A stretch of DNA of 6,796 nucleotides from an uncultured Eubacteriaceae bacterium (GCA_947058225.1 CAMSGF010000037.1:1-6796), one strand, 5' to 3'; numbered from the stretch's first letter, positions 1-6,796 are shown. Made by a program: numbers and translations. Notes: generated from the letters alone by a model not told the origin.

Positions 1-48
1 TTGATTACAAGTATCCATTATACGCTTTATATTTTCACTACCATATAT
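1..48 (-). other. Probable shifted-frame continuation of aspS
   Basis: Reading the minus strand from 48 to 1 in the other frame gives IYGSENIKRIMDTCNQ with no stop. AspRS proteins continue after GGGSIR with I-[YHF]-x-x-E and then a short amphipathic helix, so the first residues (IY, SE) fit a one-base loss near 48-50. The later residues fit less well: the usual Q and F of the helix are not evident. The stretch may therefore hold a second error, be diverged, or be unrelated sequence at a contig edge. It is too short to settle within the window. Confidence 0.45.
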
Positions 49-1529
49 CTTATACTTCCCCCGCCAAGCTCAACTCCGTTTACGACAAGGTCATATGCTT
101 TCGCTTTTACCTTTTCAGGCTCTGATACGAGAATATCTATATCCTCATCTCTTGGAGCGGTAAACGGATGGTGCATTGCTGTGTATCTTTTTTCTTCTTT
201 TGAATATTCAAACATAGGAAAATCTGTAACCCATAGGAATTCAAAGCCTTCCTTCATAGGAACATTTGCAAGCTTTGCTATATGAAGCCTTAAGTTTCCA
301 AGGCTGTCGAATACAATTTTTTCTTCATCAGCCACCATTAAAATCAAGTCCCCGTTTTCTGCCTTTGTTCTCTCGATTACTCCGTTTATCTCTTCTTCTG
401 TCATAAACTTGGTAATTTGCGATTTAATGTTTCCATCCTTTTCAAGTGCAATCCACGCAAGCCCTTTTGCCCCATACGTCTTAACATAATCGACAAGTGC
501 GTCAATATCTCTCCTTGAGAAAAATCCTGCAAGGCCTTTTGCATTTATCGCCCTGACACTTCCTCCGTTTTTGATAGGAGTCGAGAATACTTTAAATTCA
601 CAGTTTTTTAAAATATCGTTTAGCTTAACAAGCTCCATTCCAAACCTTCTGTCAGGCTTATCGGAGCCGTATCTTTCCATAGCCTCATCATAGCACATTC
701 TCTCAATAGGAAGCGGAATGTCATAATCTATTATATCCTTAAAAATCTTATGAACTAACTTCTCATTCACACTTATAATATCGTCAACATCCACGAATGA
801 CATCTCCATATCAATTTGTGTAAATTCAGGCTGTCTGTCCTGACGAAGGTCTTCATCCCTAAAGCATTTTGCAAGCTGATAGTATCTATCAAAGCCCGAT
901 ACCATTAAAATTTGTTTAAAAAGCTGAGGTGATTGAGGAAGTCCGAAGAATTTTCCTCTTCTGACCCTGCTTGGAACGAGAAAATCTCTTGCCCCCTCAG
1001 GTGTTGGCTTTCCAAGGAAAGGCGTTTCAATTTCCAAAAATCCGTTTTCGTTTAAAAAGTTTCTTACAACTGCAGCCGTCTTTGCCCTGACCATCATATT
1101 TTTTTGTAAAAATGGTTTTCTAAGGTCTAAAAACCTGTATTCAAGCCTTGTAGCTTCGTTTGTATTATCCGTATCATCTACGTATATAGGAGGCGTATCA
1201 GATTTATCAAGCACATTTATCTTATCAACCCTGACCTCAACATCTCCTGTTTCAATATTTTCATTGTAGTTTTCTTCATCTCTTTTTATGACTTCTCCGC
1301 TTATTTGCACGACATCTTCGTGTCTTAATGTTTCAACAACGGAAAAAATATCTTTATTGTCTTCCTGATTTGAAACAATCTGCACAACTCCGCTCCTATC
1401 CCTAAGGTGAATAAATATAACCCCGCCTAAATCTCTGACAGCCTGCACCCAGCCACAAAGCGTAACTTCCTTTCCTAAATCTTCTTTTGAAATTTGTGTG
1501 CACATACATGTTCTGTAACTTGTTTTCAT
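27..1529 (-). CDS. aspS: Aspartyl-tRNA synthetase, 3' end frameshifted or cut
   Basis: Cytoplasmic class II synthetase that charges tRNA-Asp with aspartate using ATP. The 500 visible residues hold the N-terminal OB-fold anticodon domain (about 1-105, with LCGWVQAVRDLGG), the start of the catalytic core (FLEIETPFLGKPTPEGARDF, 164-183), the flipping-loop QSPQLFKQ (199-206), motif 2 FRDEDLRQDRQPEFTQ (223-238), a bacterial GAD insertion (roughly 290-425) and HHPFTAP (453-459). The frame stops 6 residues after GGGSIR (489-494), whereas bacterial members usually run to about 590 residues, so motif 3 (the Gly-rich segment ending in LDR) is missing. The -1 bp shifted frame stays open to position 1. 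Leu34 and Asn87 match the E. coli residues at positions linked to tRNA-Asp discrimination, which suggests a discriminating enzyme (inference). It follows hisS by 9 nt; AGGAG at 1536-1540 overlaps the hisS stop and fixes the ATG. Identity is certain; the true C-terminus is not. Confidence 0.93.
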   Translation of the reverse strand: MKTSYRTCMCTQISKEDLGKEVTLCGWVQAVRDLGGVIFIHLRDRSGVVQIVSNQEDNKDIFSVVETLRHEDVVQISGEVIKRDEENYNENIETGDVEVRVDKINVLDKSDTPPIYVDDTDNTNEATRLEYRFLDLRKPFLQKNMMVRAKTAAVVRNFLNENGFLEIETPFLGKPTPEGARDFLVPSRVRRGKFFGLPQSPQLFKQILMVSGFDRYYQLAKCFRDEDLRQDRQPEFTQIDMEMSFVDVDDIISVNEKLVHKIFKDIIDYDIPLPIERMCYDEAMERYGSDKPDRRFGMELVKLNDILKNCEFKVFSTPIKNGGSVRAINAKGLAGFFSRRDIDALVDYVKTYGAKGLAWIALEKDGNIKSQITKFMTEEEINGVIERTKAENGDLILMVADEEKIVFDSLGNLRLHIAKLANVPMKEGFEFLWVTDFPMFEYSKEEKRYTAMHHPFTAPRDEDIDILVSEPEKVKAKAYDLVVNGVELGGGSIRYMVVKI

Positions 1530-1538
1530 TTCTCTCTC

Positions 1539-2801
1539 CTATACATATTTTATAATATCTTCAAACTTTATTTGTTCCTGTTCTTTCGTTTCCATATCCC
1601 TCACTGTGAAATATCCGTTTTCCATCTCATCATCTCCGAGTATCAGCACTTTTTTTGCATTTATCTTATTTGCATATTTCATCTGTGCCTTTAAGCTTTT
1701 GTCCATACAATCAGTTTGGACACTTAATCCCTTTTCTATTAAAATTTTTAAGTATTTTAAAGCTGTTTCCTTTGCCTTTTCTCCAAGAGGTGCGATATAT
1801 ACGTCTATATTATCATCATCTGAATTTAATAAATTAGGGTTTTCCTGTTCTATTAATAAAATAAGCCTTTCTATCCCCATTCCAAAGCCGATACCGGCAG
1901 TTTCTTTTCCTCCAAGCATCTCAACCAGTGAATTATATCTTCCTCCACCGCATACGGTCCCCTGTGCACCGAGCAAATCGGATACAAATTCAAACGCAGT
2001 CTGTGTGTAATAATCAAGCCCTCTTACGATTTTATAGTCTATTTCATATTTTATATCCAAAATATCCAAATAATTTAATAATTTTTCCTGATGAGCTTTA
2101 CAGTCTTTACACAGATACTCTTTCATAAGCGGAACGCCCTCCATAAGAGCCTTGCAGCTTTCCCTTTTACAATCGAGCATCCTCATCGGATTCTTTTCAA
2201 GTCTTATCTTGCAGTCTTCACAAAGTTTATCTTCTTTTCCAATAAAGAACTCTCTTAACACATCGTAATACTCACTCCTGCATTTTGGACAGCCGACACT
2301 GTTTAATTTAAGCTTTATCGCTTTATCCACCTTAAGAATCTTAAAAAAAGTATGTGCGAGCAAAATAACCTGTGCATCTATCATCGGGGATACAGAGCCT
2401 AAAGCTTCAACTCCAAACTGATGAAACTGCCTTTGTCGTCCCTTTTGCGGTCTTTCACTTCTAAAGCAAGGTGTTATATAAAAAAGTTTTGCAGGTGTTA
2501 TCTCGTTTCCAAGTCCATGTTCTATAAATGCCCTCATAACAGAGCTTGTTCCCTCAGGCTTTAACGCAAAGACTTCATCCCCCCTGTGATTTAGGGTATA
2601 CATTTCCTTACTTACTATATCCGTACTTTCTCCAACACTCCTGTCAAACACGCTTAAATATTCAAACATAGGTGTCCTTATTTGTTTAAAGTCAAATTTT
2701 TTACAAAGTTTTTTTATTTCACTTTCAATTTTCTCCCAAAGGATAACGTCTTTCCCGTATATGTCTTTTGTGCCTTTTGGAGCAAATATTTTATTTCCCA
2801 T
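1539..2801 (-). CDS. hisS: Histidyl-tRNA synthetase
   Basis: Cytoplasmic class II synthetase charging tRNA-His; 420 residues, normal for the bacterial family. Visible in order: the motif 1 region (IRTPMFEYLSVFDRSVGEST, 41-60), KPEGT (81-85), motif 2 FRSERPQKGRQRQFHQFG (113-130), the His-specific RGLDYYTQTAFEF (260-272), GGGRYNSLVEMLGG (285-298), motif 3 GIGFGMGIERL (303-313), and a C-terminal anticodon-binding domain (about 330-420). Between motif 2 and the His-specific motif lie four cysteine pairs: C171/C174, C194/C197, C211/C216 and C231/C234. This looks like a metal-binding insertion of a type I recall in clostridial HisRS (inference). AAGGAG at 2808-2813 sits 6 nt before the ATG. It is the first gene of a two-gene operon with aspS, behind a T-box leader and a consensus promoter. 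Confidence 0.97.
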   Translation of the reverse strand: MGNKIFAPKGTKDIYGKDVILWEKIESEIKKLCKKFDFKQIRTPMFEYLSVFDRSVGESTDIVSKEMYTLNHRGDEVFALKPEGTSSVMRAFIEHGLGNEITPAKLFYITPCFRSERPQKGRQRQFHQFGVEALGSVSPMIDAQVILLAHTFFKILKVDKAIKLKLNSVGCPKCRSEYYDVLREFFIGKEDKLCEDCKIRLEKNPMRMLDCKRESCKALMEGVPLMKEYLCKDCKAHQEKLLNYLDILDIKYEIDYKIVRGLDYYTQTAFEFVSDLLGAQGTVCGGGRYNSLVEMLGGKETAGIGFGMGIERLILLIEQENPNLLNSDDDNIDVYIAPLGEKAKETALKYLKILIEKGLSVQTDCMDKSLKAQMKYANKINAKKVLILGDDEMENGYFTVRDMETKEQEQIKFEDIIKYV

Positions 2802-2837
2802 CGCTTACTCCTTACTTAAAATAAAAATATTACAAAT

Positions 2838-2864
2838 AAAAAATCCCGACAGTTATGTCAGGGA
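2838..2864 (-). terminator. Rho-independent terminator of the T-box leader
   Basis: On the minus strand TCCC-T-GACA, loop TAAC, then TGTC-GGGA forms an 8 bp stem with one bulged T, followed by six T (2838-2843). It competes with the antiterminator for the UCCC strand and lies 36 nt before the hisS start. Confidence 0.9.
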
Positions 2865-3056
2865 CGAAATCTCTTCCGCGGTGCCACCCTAATTGGTTGA
2901 TAACCCACTTTAAACTTTAACGCAGCCATACGCACATTTTACTGTGAGGCAACAAGTGTTTTTCGGCATACCATTGCATAAAAAATACTTTCAGTCTAAG
3001 GTATTTTATCCCTGTTATGATAATAAGCGTACTCCTCTTATTTAAGCCTTTATTTA
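2838..3056 (-). promoter_or_regulatory. T-box riboswitch leader of the hisS-aspS operon
   Basis: This leader RNA senses uncharged tRNA and decides between termination and read-through into hisS. The hallmark AGGGTGGCACCGCG lies at 2877-2890 on the minus strand. Upstream, AGUA (3030-3033) and GAA (2962-2964) resemble the two sides of the Stem I specifier loop, and AAAATAC/GTATTTT (3001-3007 with 2982-2988) closes a distal hairpin. The specifier reading is ambiguous: AAC (2958-2960, followed by a purine) or overlapping CAC (2956-2958). The UGGN contact to the tRNA end is UGGC (2883-2886), which suits a discriminator G. UCCC (2861-2864) can pair either with AGGG of the T-box or with GGGA of the terminator, giving the switch. 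The leader class is secure; the tRNA it senses is not. The 5' end is estimated from the promoter. Confidence 0.95.
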
Positions 3057-3062
3057 AGAATA

Positions 3063-3091
3063 ATTATAAGTTTAAAGTGTTTTTATGTCAA
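3063..3091 (-). promoter_or_regulatory. Consensus housekeeping promoter for hisS-aspS
   Basis: Minus strand TTGACA (3086-3091), 17 nt spacer, TATAAT (3063-3068): a perfect match to the vegetative sigma consensus. Transcription should begin near 3056, just ahead of the T-box Stem I. Such a strong constitutive promoter fits control at the level of leader termination. Confidence 0.9.
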
Positions 3092-3127
3092 GAGTTAGAG
3101 TTAATAATTTTAATTATAAAAATATTA

Positions 3128-3136
3128 TGATATAAT
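3128..3136 (+). promoter_or_regulatory. Extended -10 promoter for the isocitrate dehydrogenase gene
   Basis: TG-A-TATAAT is a perfect extended -10 element. The sequence 17 nt upstream (TTTTAA, 3108-3113) is a poor -35, as is common for extended -10 promoters. The predicted start near 3143 leaves a leader of about 26 nt. It diverges from the hisS promoter; the two -10 boxes are about 62 bp apart. Confidence 0.65.
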
Positions 3137-3168
3137 TATAAAACGATGAATAAAAAAAGGAGAGTATA

Positions 3169-4170
3169 ATGACAAAAAATGTTACATTAATATACGGAGA
3201 CGGAATCGGACCTGAGGTTATAAGAAGTGTCGTTGATATTATAGAGTTTTTAGGCTGTGATATAAATTTTGACACACAAATCGCAGGGCTTGAATCCGTT
3301 AAAAAATACGACAAACCGATAAATGATAAACTCATTGAAAGCATAAGAGAAAATAAGGTTGCATTAAAAGGACCTGTAACCACGCCTGTGGGGAGGGGGT
3401 TTAGAAGTGTAAATGTGGGGCTTAGACAGGAATTTAACCTATATGCAAATGTAAGGCCCGTAAAAAACTTTGAAGGACTTAAATGCAGGTATGAAAATGT
3501 AGATTTAGTCGTAATGAGGGAGAATACAGAGGGTCTTTATTCGGGAGTTGAAAGAAAAGAGGGAGAAGAAAAGGCTGTAAGTGAGAGAATAATCACTAAA
3601 AAAGCAAGTGAAGATATCGCAAGATACGCTTTTGAATACGCAAGGAAAGAAAACAGGAAGAAAATCACTGCACTGCATAAAGCGAACATATTAAAACTGA
3701 CAGACAGAATATTTTTAGATGCAGTTGAAAGTGTGGCAGGAGAATACAAAGACATTGAACTTGAAGAAATGATAATAGATGCGGCCTGTATGAATATAGT
3801 TATGCACCCTGAAAAGTATGATATTCTTCTTGCGACAAATTTATTCGGAGATATAATAAGCGACCTTTGTGCAGGGCTTATCGGAGGTCTTGGGCTTACC
3901 ACAGGTGCAAACATAGGAAAAGATGCCGCCATATTTGAGGCAGTTCATGGCTCTGCCCCTGACATCGCAGGCACAAATTCAGCCAACCCGACAGCCTGCA
4001 TATTGGCGGCGAGTGATATGCTAGGTTATCTTGGACTAAAAGAAGAGTGTACAAAGATAAAAAGAGCGATAGAAGATATTTTCAAAGATGGAAAAACCCT
4101 TACGAAAGATTTAGGCGGAAACTGTGGGACAAAGGAATTTACGAGGGAAGTTATTGCGAGATTAAAATAG
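3169..4170 (+). CDS. icd: NAD-dependent isocitrate dehydrogenase
   Basis: Cytoplasmic beta-decarboxylating dehydrogenase converting isocitrate to 2-oxoglutarate and CO2, with reduction of NAD; 333 residues, typical of the short NAD-type family. GDGIGPEV (10-17) opens the fold. TTPVGRGFRSVNVGLRQ (71-87) has the Ser80 and Asn82 that mark isocitrate rather than isopropylmalate as substrate. Arg86, Arg96 and Arg117, RENTEGLYSG (117-126, with Tyr124) and Lys171 build the active site; Asp204, Asp228 and Asp232 are the expected metal ligands. HGSAPDIAG (260-268) has Asp265-Ile266, the NAD pattern, where NADP enzymes carry Lys-Tyr. AAGGAG at 3157-3162 is 6 nt before the ATG. It stands alone between its own promoter and a hairpin, with no aconitase or citrate synthase in view. 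A related homoisocitrate or tartrate/malate-type role cannot be fully excluded. Confidence 0.92.
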   Translation: MTKNVTLIYGDGIGPEVIRSVVDIIEFLGCDINFDTQIAGLESVKKYDKPINDKLIESIRENKVALKGPVTTPVGRGFRSVNVGLRQEFNLYANVRPVKNFEGLKCRYENVDLVVMRENTEGLYSGVERKEGEEKAVSERIITKKASEDIARYAFEYARKENRKKITALHKANILKLTDRIFLDAVESVAGEYKDIELEEMIIDAACMNIVMHPEKYDILLATNLFGDIISDLCAGLIGGLGLTTGANIGKDAAIFEAVHGSAPDIAGTNSANPTACILAASDMLGYLGLKEECTKIKRAIEDIFKDGKTLTKDLGGNCGTKEFTREVIARLK

Positions 4171-4192
4171 GTATAAAATAATTAAAAAAACA

Positions 4193-4241
4193 AAAAGACT
4201 CACTATTTTATATAAAAATAAACAAATGGGTCTTTTCTTTT
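4193..4241 (+). terminator. Probable terminator after isocitrate dehydrogenase
   Basis: AAAAGACTC (4193-4201) pairs with GGGTCTTTT (4228-4236) over 9 bp with one G-U, followed by CTTTT. The 26 nt between the arms contain a smaller near-palindrome (TATTTTA/TAAAAATA), which would extend the hairpin. The position, about 20 nt after the stop codon, fits a transcription end and separates this gene from larB. Confidence 0.65.
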
Positions 4242-4439
4242 AAAGATAAAATTATAAATAAAATAACAATTATTTTTTTATAATTTAAGTATATTTGTAT
4301 AGTGTTTCGTATTATTTTTATTTATTCTTTTGTATTTAAATTTTAACTTTATTTATCATAAAAATTTAAATATTTTTTTAACAATTCCAAATGCAGAGTA
4401 ATGAAAATATAGATAATTAAAAACGAAAGGACATGTAGA
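4242..4439. other. AT-rich intergenic region upstream of larB
   Basis: About 200 bp, overwhelmingly A and T, with no ORF of note. It must hold the larB promoter unless there is read-through. TATAAT at 4279-4284 and TATTAT at 4310-4315 are possible -10 boxes, but neither has a convincing -35, and such matches are expected by chance here. I see no riboswitch core or clear operator. AAAGGA (4426-4431) is the larB ribosome site, 8 nt before the ATG. Confidence 0.5.
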
Positions 4440-5195
4440 ATGAAAAGTGAAATAAAACAAATTCTTTTAGATTTGAAAAATGATAAAATATCGCTAGATG
4501 ATGCACTTTTAAAGATAAAGAAAAAGCCCTATGAAGACATTGACTTTGCAAAAGTAGACCTACATAGAACTATAAGACAGGGAATAGCAGAGGTCATTTA
4601 CGGAGAGGGCAAAAGTGCGGGGCAAATTACTGATATTGCAAAGGCGATGAAAGAAAATGGACAGGAGTGTATTTTAATAACAAGACTTAATGAAGAAAAA
4701 TTTTTAAAGATACAAAAGAAATTGGACATCACTTTTTATAATAAAGCAAAAATAGGAATTGTAGGAAATATGATGGAGCCTGATGGAATCGGAAAAATAT
4801 TAGTTGTAACCGGAGGGACAAGCGATATTCCCGTTGCAAATGAGGCTGCCGTTACGGCTAAAGCTCTTGGAAATGATGTTATGGAATTATACGATGTCGG
4901 AGTTGCGGGACTTCATAGGCTTCTTTCTCATCTTGATGATATAATGAATGCGAGTGTCATAATAGCAATAGCGGGAATGGAGGGAGCTTTGGCAAGTGTT
5001 ATCGGAGGGTTAGCCGATTGCCCTGTCATCGCAGTTCCGACAAGCGTTGGATACGGAGCGTCATTTGAAGGGTTATCCGCACTTCTTTCAATGTTAAATT
5101 CCTGTGCATCGGGAGTAAGCGTCGTAAATATAGACAACGGCTTTGGAGCGGGATATCTTGCGAGTATGATTAATCATATGGAGGTAAAAAAATGA
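4440..5195 (+). CDS. larB: LarB, pyridinium-3,5-biscarboxylate mononucleotide synthase
   Basis: First enzyme of nickel-pincer nucleotide cofactor synthesis: it carboxylates the nicotinate ring of nicotinic acid adenine dinucleotide and cleaves the phosphoanhydride bond, giving the dicarboxylated mononucleotide plus AMP. At 251 residues it is full length. An N-terminal helical part leads to [14 protein letters not shown] (46-59), then a PurE-like domain with [19 protein letters not shown] (122-140), [12 protein letters not shown] (151-162), [14 protein letters not shown] (178-191), PTSVGYGAS (200-208) and [20 protein letters not shown] (220-239). Cys222 matches the cysteine reported to bind the substrate ring covalently in the characterised LarB (family knowledge). 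Its TGA overlaps the larC ATG by 4 nt, implying coupled translation. A good Shine-Dalgarno site supports this start. Confidence 0.96.
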   Translation: MKSEIKQILLDLKNDKISLDDALLKIKKKPYEDIDFAKVDLHRTIRQGIAEVIYGEGKSAGQITDIAKAMKENGQECILITRLNEEKFLKIQKKLDITFYNKAKIGIVGNMMEPDGIGKILVVTGGTSDIPVANEAAVTAKALGNDVMELYDVGVAGLHRLLSHLDDIMNASVIIAIAGMEGALASVIGGLADCPVIAVPTSVGYGASFEGLSALLSMLNSCASGVSVVNIDNGFGAGYLASMINHMEVKK

Positions 5196-6727
5196 AAACA
5201 ATGTATATAGACTGCTCAATGGGAGCCGCAGGCGATATGCTCTGCGCCGCACTGTTGGAGCTTATACCAAACAAGAACGAATTTATCGATAAAATAAATA
5301 ATCTTGGTATACCAAGTGTAAATGTCAGCGTAAAAAAAGAAAGCAAGTGCGGCATTATGGGAAATCAGGTATTGGTAAAAATAAATGGCGTGGAAGAAAA
5401 TGAACATACACATTCTCACGAACATATCGATAAATATATAACGGAACATGAGCATAAGCACATTGACGTTCATACGCATAAGCACCCACACGAGCGTATT
5501 AATGAGGATGCACATATTCATTCCAGCAAACACAAAGATGAGGATATACAAGGCCATTCTCACGAGCATAAAAATGAACACACGCATATTCATTCTAATG
5601 AACACGAAAATGAATATGGTAAAGACCACTCCTACGAATATACAAATGAACAATATATTAATTCTAAAGAAGGTATAAATACACATACTTATTCTAATGA
5701 AGATATTGACGGATATACTCACAATCATCCACACGAACATCATTATAACATTAATAAAGAACATCATTCTCATAATCACCAGCACAATTCAATGCGTCAC
5801 ATTGAAAAAATTATAAGTAGTTTTGATATAGAAAAAAAAGTTAAGGATGATATTTTATCGGTTTATTCACTGATTGCAAAGGCTGAAAGTATGGCACATG
5901 GAAAAAGTATAGAACAGATACACTTTCATGAAGTCGGAGAAATGGATGCCATAGCAGATATCACTATGGTTTGTATGTTAATAAATGAAATTGCTCCTGA
6001 TAAGATAATAGTATCTCCTGTTAACGTTGGAAGCGGGAGTGTTAAATGCGCTCATGGAATCCTTCCTGTCCCGGCTCCTGCCACAGCGTATATATTAAAA
6101 GACGTTCCAATATATAATGACAGTGAAATACAATCTGAACTTTGCACTCCAACAGGAGCCGCCATTTTAAAACACTTTGCAACTGATTTTTCAAATATGC
6201 CTATTATGAAAACTTTAGCTATAGGCTATGGTTTTGGGAAAAAAGATTTTAAAAAAGCAAATCTCGTTCGGATAATGCTTGGAAAGACAGATGAAAACAA
6301 AGATAAGATAATAGAACTATCGTGCAATGTCGATGATATGACAGCAGAAGAAATAAGTTTCGCCATGGATATGATTTTTGAAATAGGGGCAAAAGACGTA
6401 TACACCATACCGATTGGAATGAAAAAATCGAGGATGGGGATATTGCTTTGTGTTATATGTAAGGAAGAGGATAAAGAAAATATCATAAAAACGATGTTTA
6501 AACATACTTCAACGCTTGGCATAAGGGAAAATGTTATGAATAGATATATTCTATCAAGAGATATTAAGACCATACGCACTCCATACACAGATGTAAGATG
6601 TAAAAAATCGTACGGATACGATGTAACAAGAACTAAATACGAATACGATGACCTTAAAAAAATAGCAAAGAAAAAGAACATATCTCTTGAAGAAGCAAAA
6701 AATCTCATAAAAAAGTTTGATGATTAA
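5192..6727 (+). CDS. larC: LarC nickel insertase with long His-rich insert
   Basis: Inserts nickel into the bisthiocarboxylated pyridinium mononucleotide in a CTP-dependent step, completing the nickel-pincer cofactor of lactate racemase-type enzymes. Family signatures: [10 protein letters not shown] (7-16), [15 protein letters not shown] (243-257), [20 protein letters not shown] (275-294), CTPTGAAIL (318-326), [10 protein letters not shown] (344-353), [10 protein letters not shown] (379-388), and [10 protein letters not shown] (439-448). Both halves are in one uninterrupted frame, unlike Lactiplantibacillus plantarum, where larC1 and larC2 are joined by programmed frameshifting. At 511 residues it is about 100 longer than usual because residues 71-203 form a His/Glu/Asn-rich segment with 34 histidines, mostly as His-X-His. 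GGAGG (5180-5184) is 7 nt before the ATG. The insert probably binds or stores nickel (inference). Confidence 0.96.
   Translation: MKTMYIDCSMGAAGDMLCAALLELIPNKNEFIDKINNLGIPSVNVSVKKESKCGIMGNQVLVKINGVEENEHTHSHEHIDKYITEHEHKHIDVHTHKHPHERINEDAHIHSSKHKDEDIQGHSHEHKNEHTHIHSNEHENEYGKDHSYEYTNEQYINSKEGINTHTYSNEDIDGYTHNHPHEHHYNINKEHHSHNHQHNSMRHIEKIISSFDIEKKVKDDILSVYSLIAKAESMAHGKSIEQIHFHEVGEMDAIADITMVCMLINEIAPDKIIVSPVNVGSGSVKCAHGILPVPAPATAYILKDVPIYNDSEIQSELCTPTGAAILKHFATDFSNMPIMKTLAIGYGFGKKDFKKANLVRIMLGKTDENKDKIIELSCNVDDMTAEEISFAMDMIFEIGAKDVYTIPIGMKKSRMGILLCVICKEEDKENIIKTMFKHTSTLGIRENVMNRYILSRDIKTIRTPYTDVRCKKSYGYDVTRTKYEYDDLKKIAKKKNISLEEAKNLIKKFDD
5402..5800 (+). repeat. Degenerate 72-bp (24-residue) tandem repeats coding the LarC His-rich insert
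   Basis: LarC residues 105-128 and 129-152 align without gaps at 12 of 24 positions, sharing E..HIHS..H..E....HS.E..N. Residues 81-104 match the first of these at 8 of 24, including the closing H-[PS]-H-E. At DNA level the 11-mer CATATTCATTC recurs exactly 72 bp apart (5513 and 5585). Later copies are irregular: a matching ending falls at 186 rather than 176, and a partial HSHNHQHN unit follows. The pattern suggests growth by in-frame duplication followed by drift. Confidence 0.7.
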
Positions 6728-6740
6728 CAAGGGAAACATT

Positions 6741-6796
6741 ATGAATATAATACAAAAAGAAAAATATTTAGAAGAATATTTAAAAAATTTGGGAAG
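6741..6796 (+). CDS. larE: LarE, N-terminal start only (cut by window edge)
   Basis: Eighteen codons plus two bases are visible, reading MNIIQKEKYLEEYLKNLG. The K-Y-L-x-x-Y-L-K-x-L-G pattern is the typical amphipathic helix just before the SGGVDS PP-loop of LarE, the ATP-dependent sulfur-transfer enzyme that converts the LarB product to the bisthiocarboxylate. AAGGG (6729-6733) lies 7 nt before the ATG, and the gene starts 13 nt after larC in the same direction, so it should be the third gene of the operon. The PP-loop itself is outside the window, so the call rests on context and the helix. Confidence 0.75.
   Translation, partial: MNIIQKEKYLEEYLKNLG

Noticed and set aside
3537..3932. 131-codon minus-strand frame opposite isocitrate dehydrogenase
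   Set aside because: The plus-strand gene has full family motifs; the antisense frame is low-complexity Ser/Ile/Phe with no support.
3169..4170. Isopropylmalate dehydrogenase (leuB) as the identity of the dehydrogenase
   Set aside because: Ser80 and Asn82 in FRSVNV and the surrounding loop are the isocitrate pattern, and no leu genes are adjacent.
4433..4438. ATG-TAG start-stop pair directly before the larB start
   Set aside because: A minimal start-stop could in principle stall ribosomes, but it lies in the Shine-Dalgarno spacer of larB and a six-base match is easily chance.
5448..5678. 76-codon plus-strand frame inside larC
   Set aside because: Out-of-frame shadow of the low-complexity His-rich repeats, with no ribosome site or recognisable product.
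5216..5785. Long antisense reading frame (189 codons) opposite larC, rich in Met, Val, Ile and Phe and resembling a membrane protein
   Set aside because: It is the mirror of the His-rich insert: His codons CAT/CAC read as ATG/GTG on the other strand. It has no family resemblance, and larC is certain on the plus strand.
5402..5800. CRISPR-like or noncoding repeat array
   Set aside because: Repeats are imperfect, stay in frame with larC and encode His-X-His; there are no uniform spacers or palindromic repeats.
6236..6259. A-rich runs (GGGAAAAAAG, TTTTAAAAAAG) as a programmed slip site in larC
   Set aside because: The codon phase (GGG AAA AAA, TTT AAA AAA) does not give the X XXY YYZ heptamer, and the frame is already continuous.

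Overview
The window looks like chromosomal DNA from a low-GC Gram-positive anaerobe, most likely a clostridial relative. The reasons are strong AT bias in codons and gaps, purine-rich Shine-Dalgarno sites before every gene, a T-box leader controlling a hisS-aspS operon, and an NAD-type isocitrate dehydrogenase. I cannot name the genus from sequence alone.

Layout. Minus strand, right to left: a consensus promoter (3063-3091), a T-box leader with its own terminator (2838-3056), hisS (1539-2801), then aspS (from 1529), whose 3' end runs toward the left edge and appears to break by a frameshift near position 48. Plus strand, left to right: an extended -10 promoter (3128-3136), a single-gene isocitrate dehydrogenase unit (3169-4170) closed by a hairpin near 4193-4241, an AT-rich gap, then a tight larB-larC-larE cluster (4440 to the right edge). 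larB and larC overlap by 4 nt and larE begins 13 nt after larC; only its first 18 codons are in view.

How the genes work together. The left half is tRNA charging under tRNA-sensing control. The isocitrate dehydrogenase would supply 2-oxoglutarate and NADH, and has no obvious partner here. The right half is the full set of known enzymes for the nickel-pincer nucleotide cofactor of lactate racemase and related racemases/epimerases: LarB carboxylates and cleaves nicotinate adenine dinucleotide, LarE adds sulfur, LarC inserts nickel. No larA-type client enzyme lies in the window.

Most notable points: (1) LarC carries an unusually long His-rich insert of about 130 residues with 34 histidines and a visible 24-residue periodicity; (2) the T-box leader in front of hisS has a tRNA-end contact base that suits a G discriminator (Asn/Asp tRNA) rather than the C of tRNA-His, and its best specifier readings are AAC or an overlapping CAC; (3) aspS loses its C-terminal class II motif 3 region in the reading frame as given.
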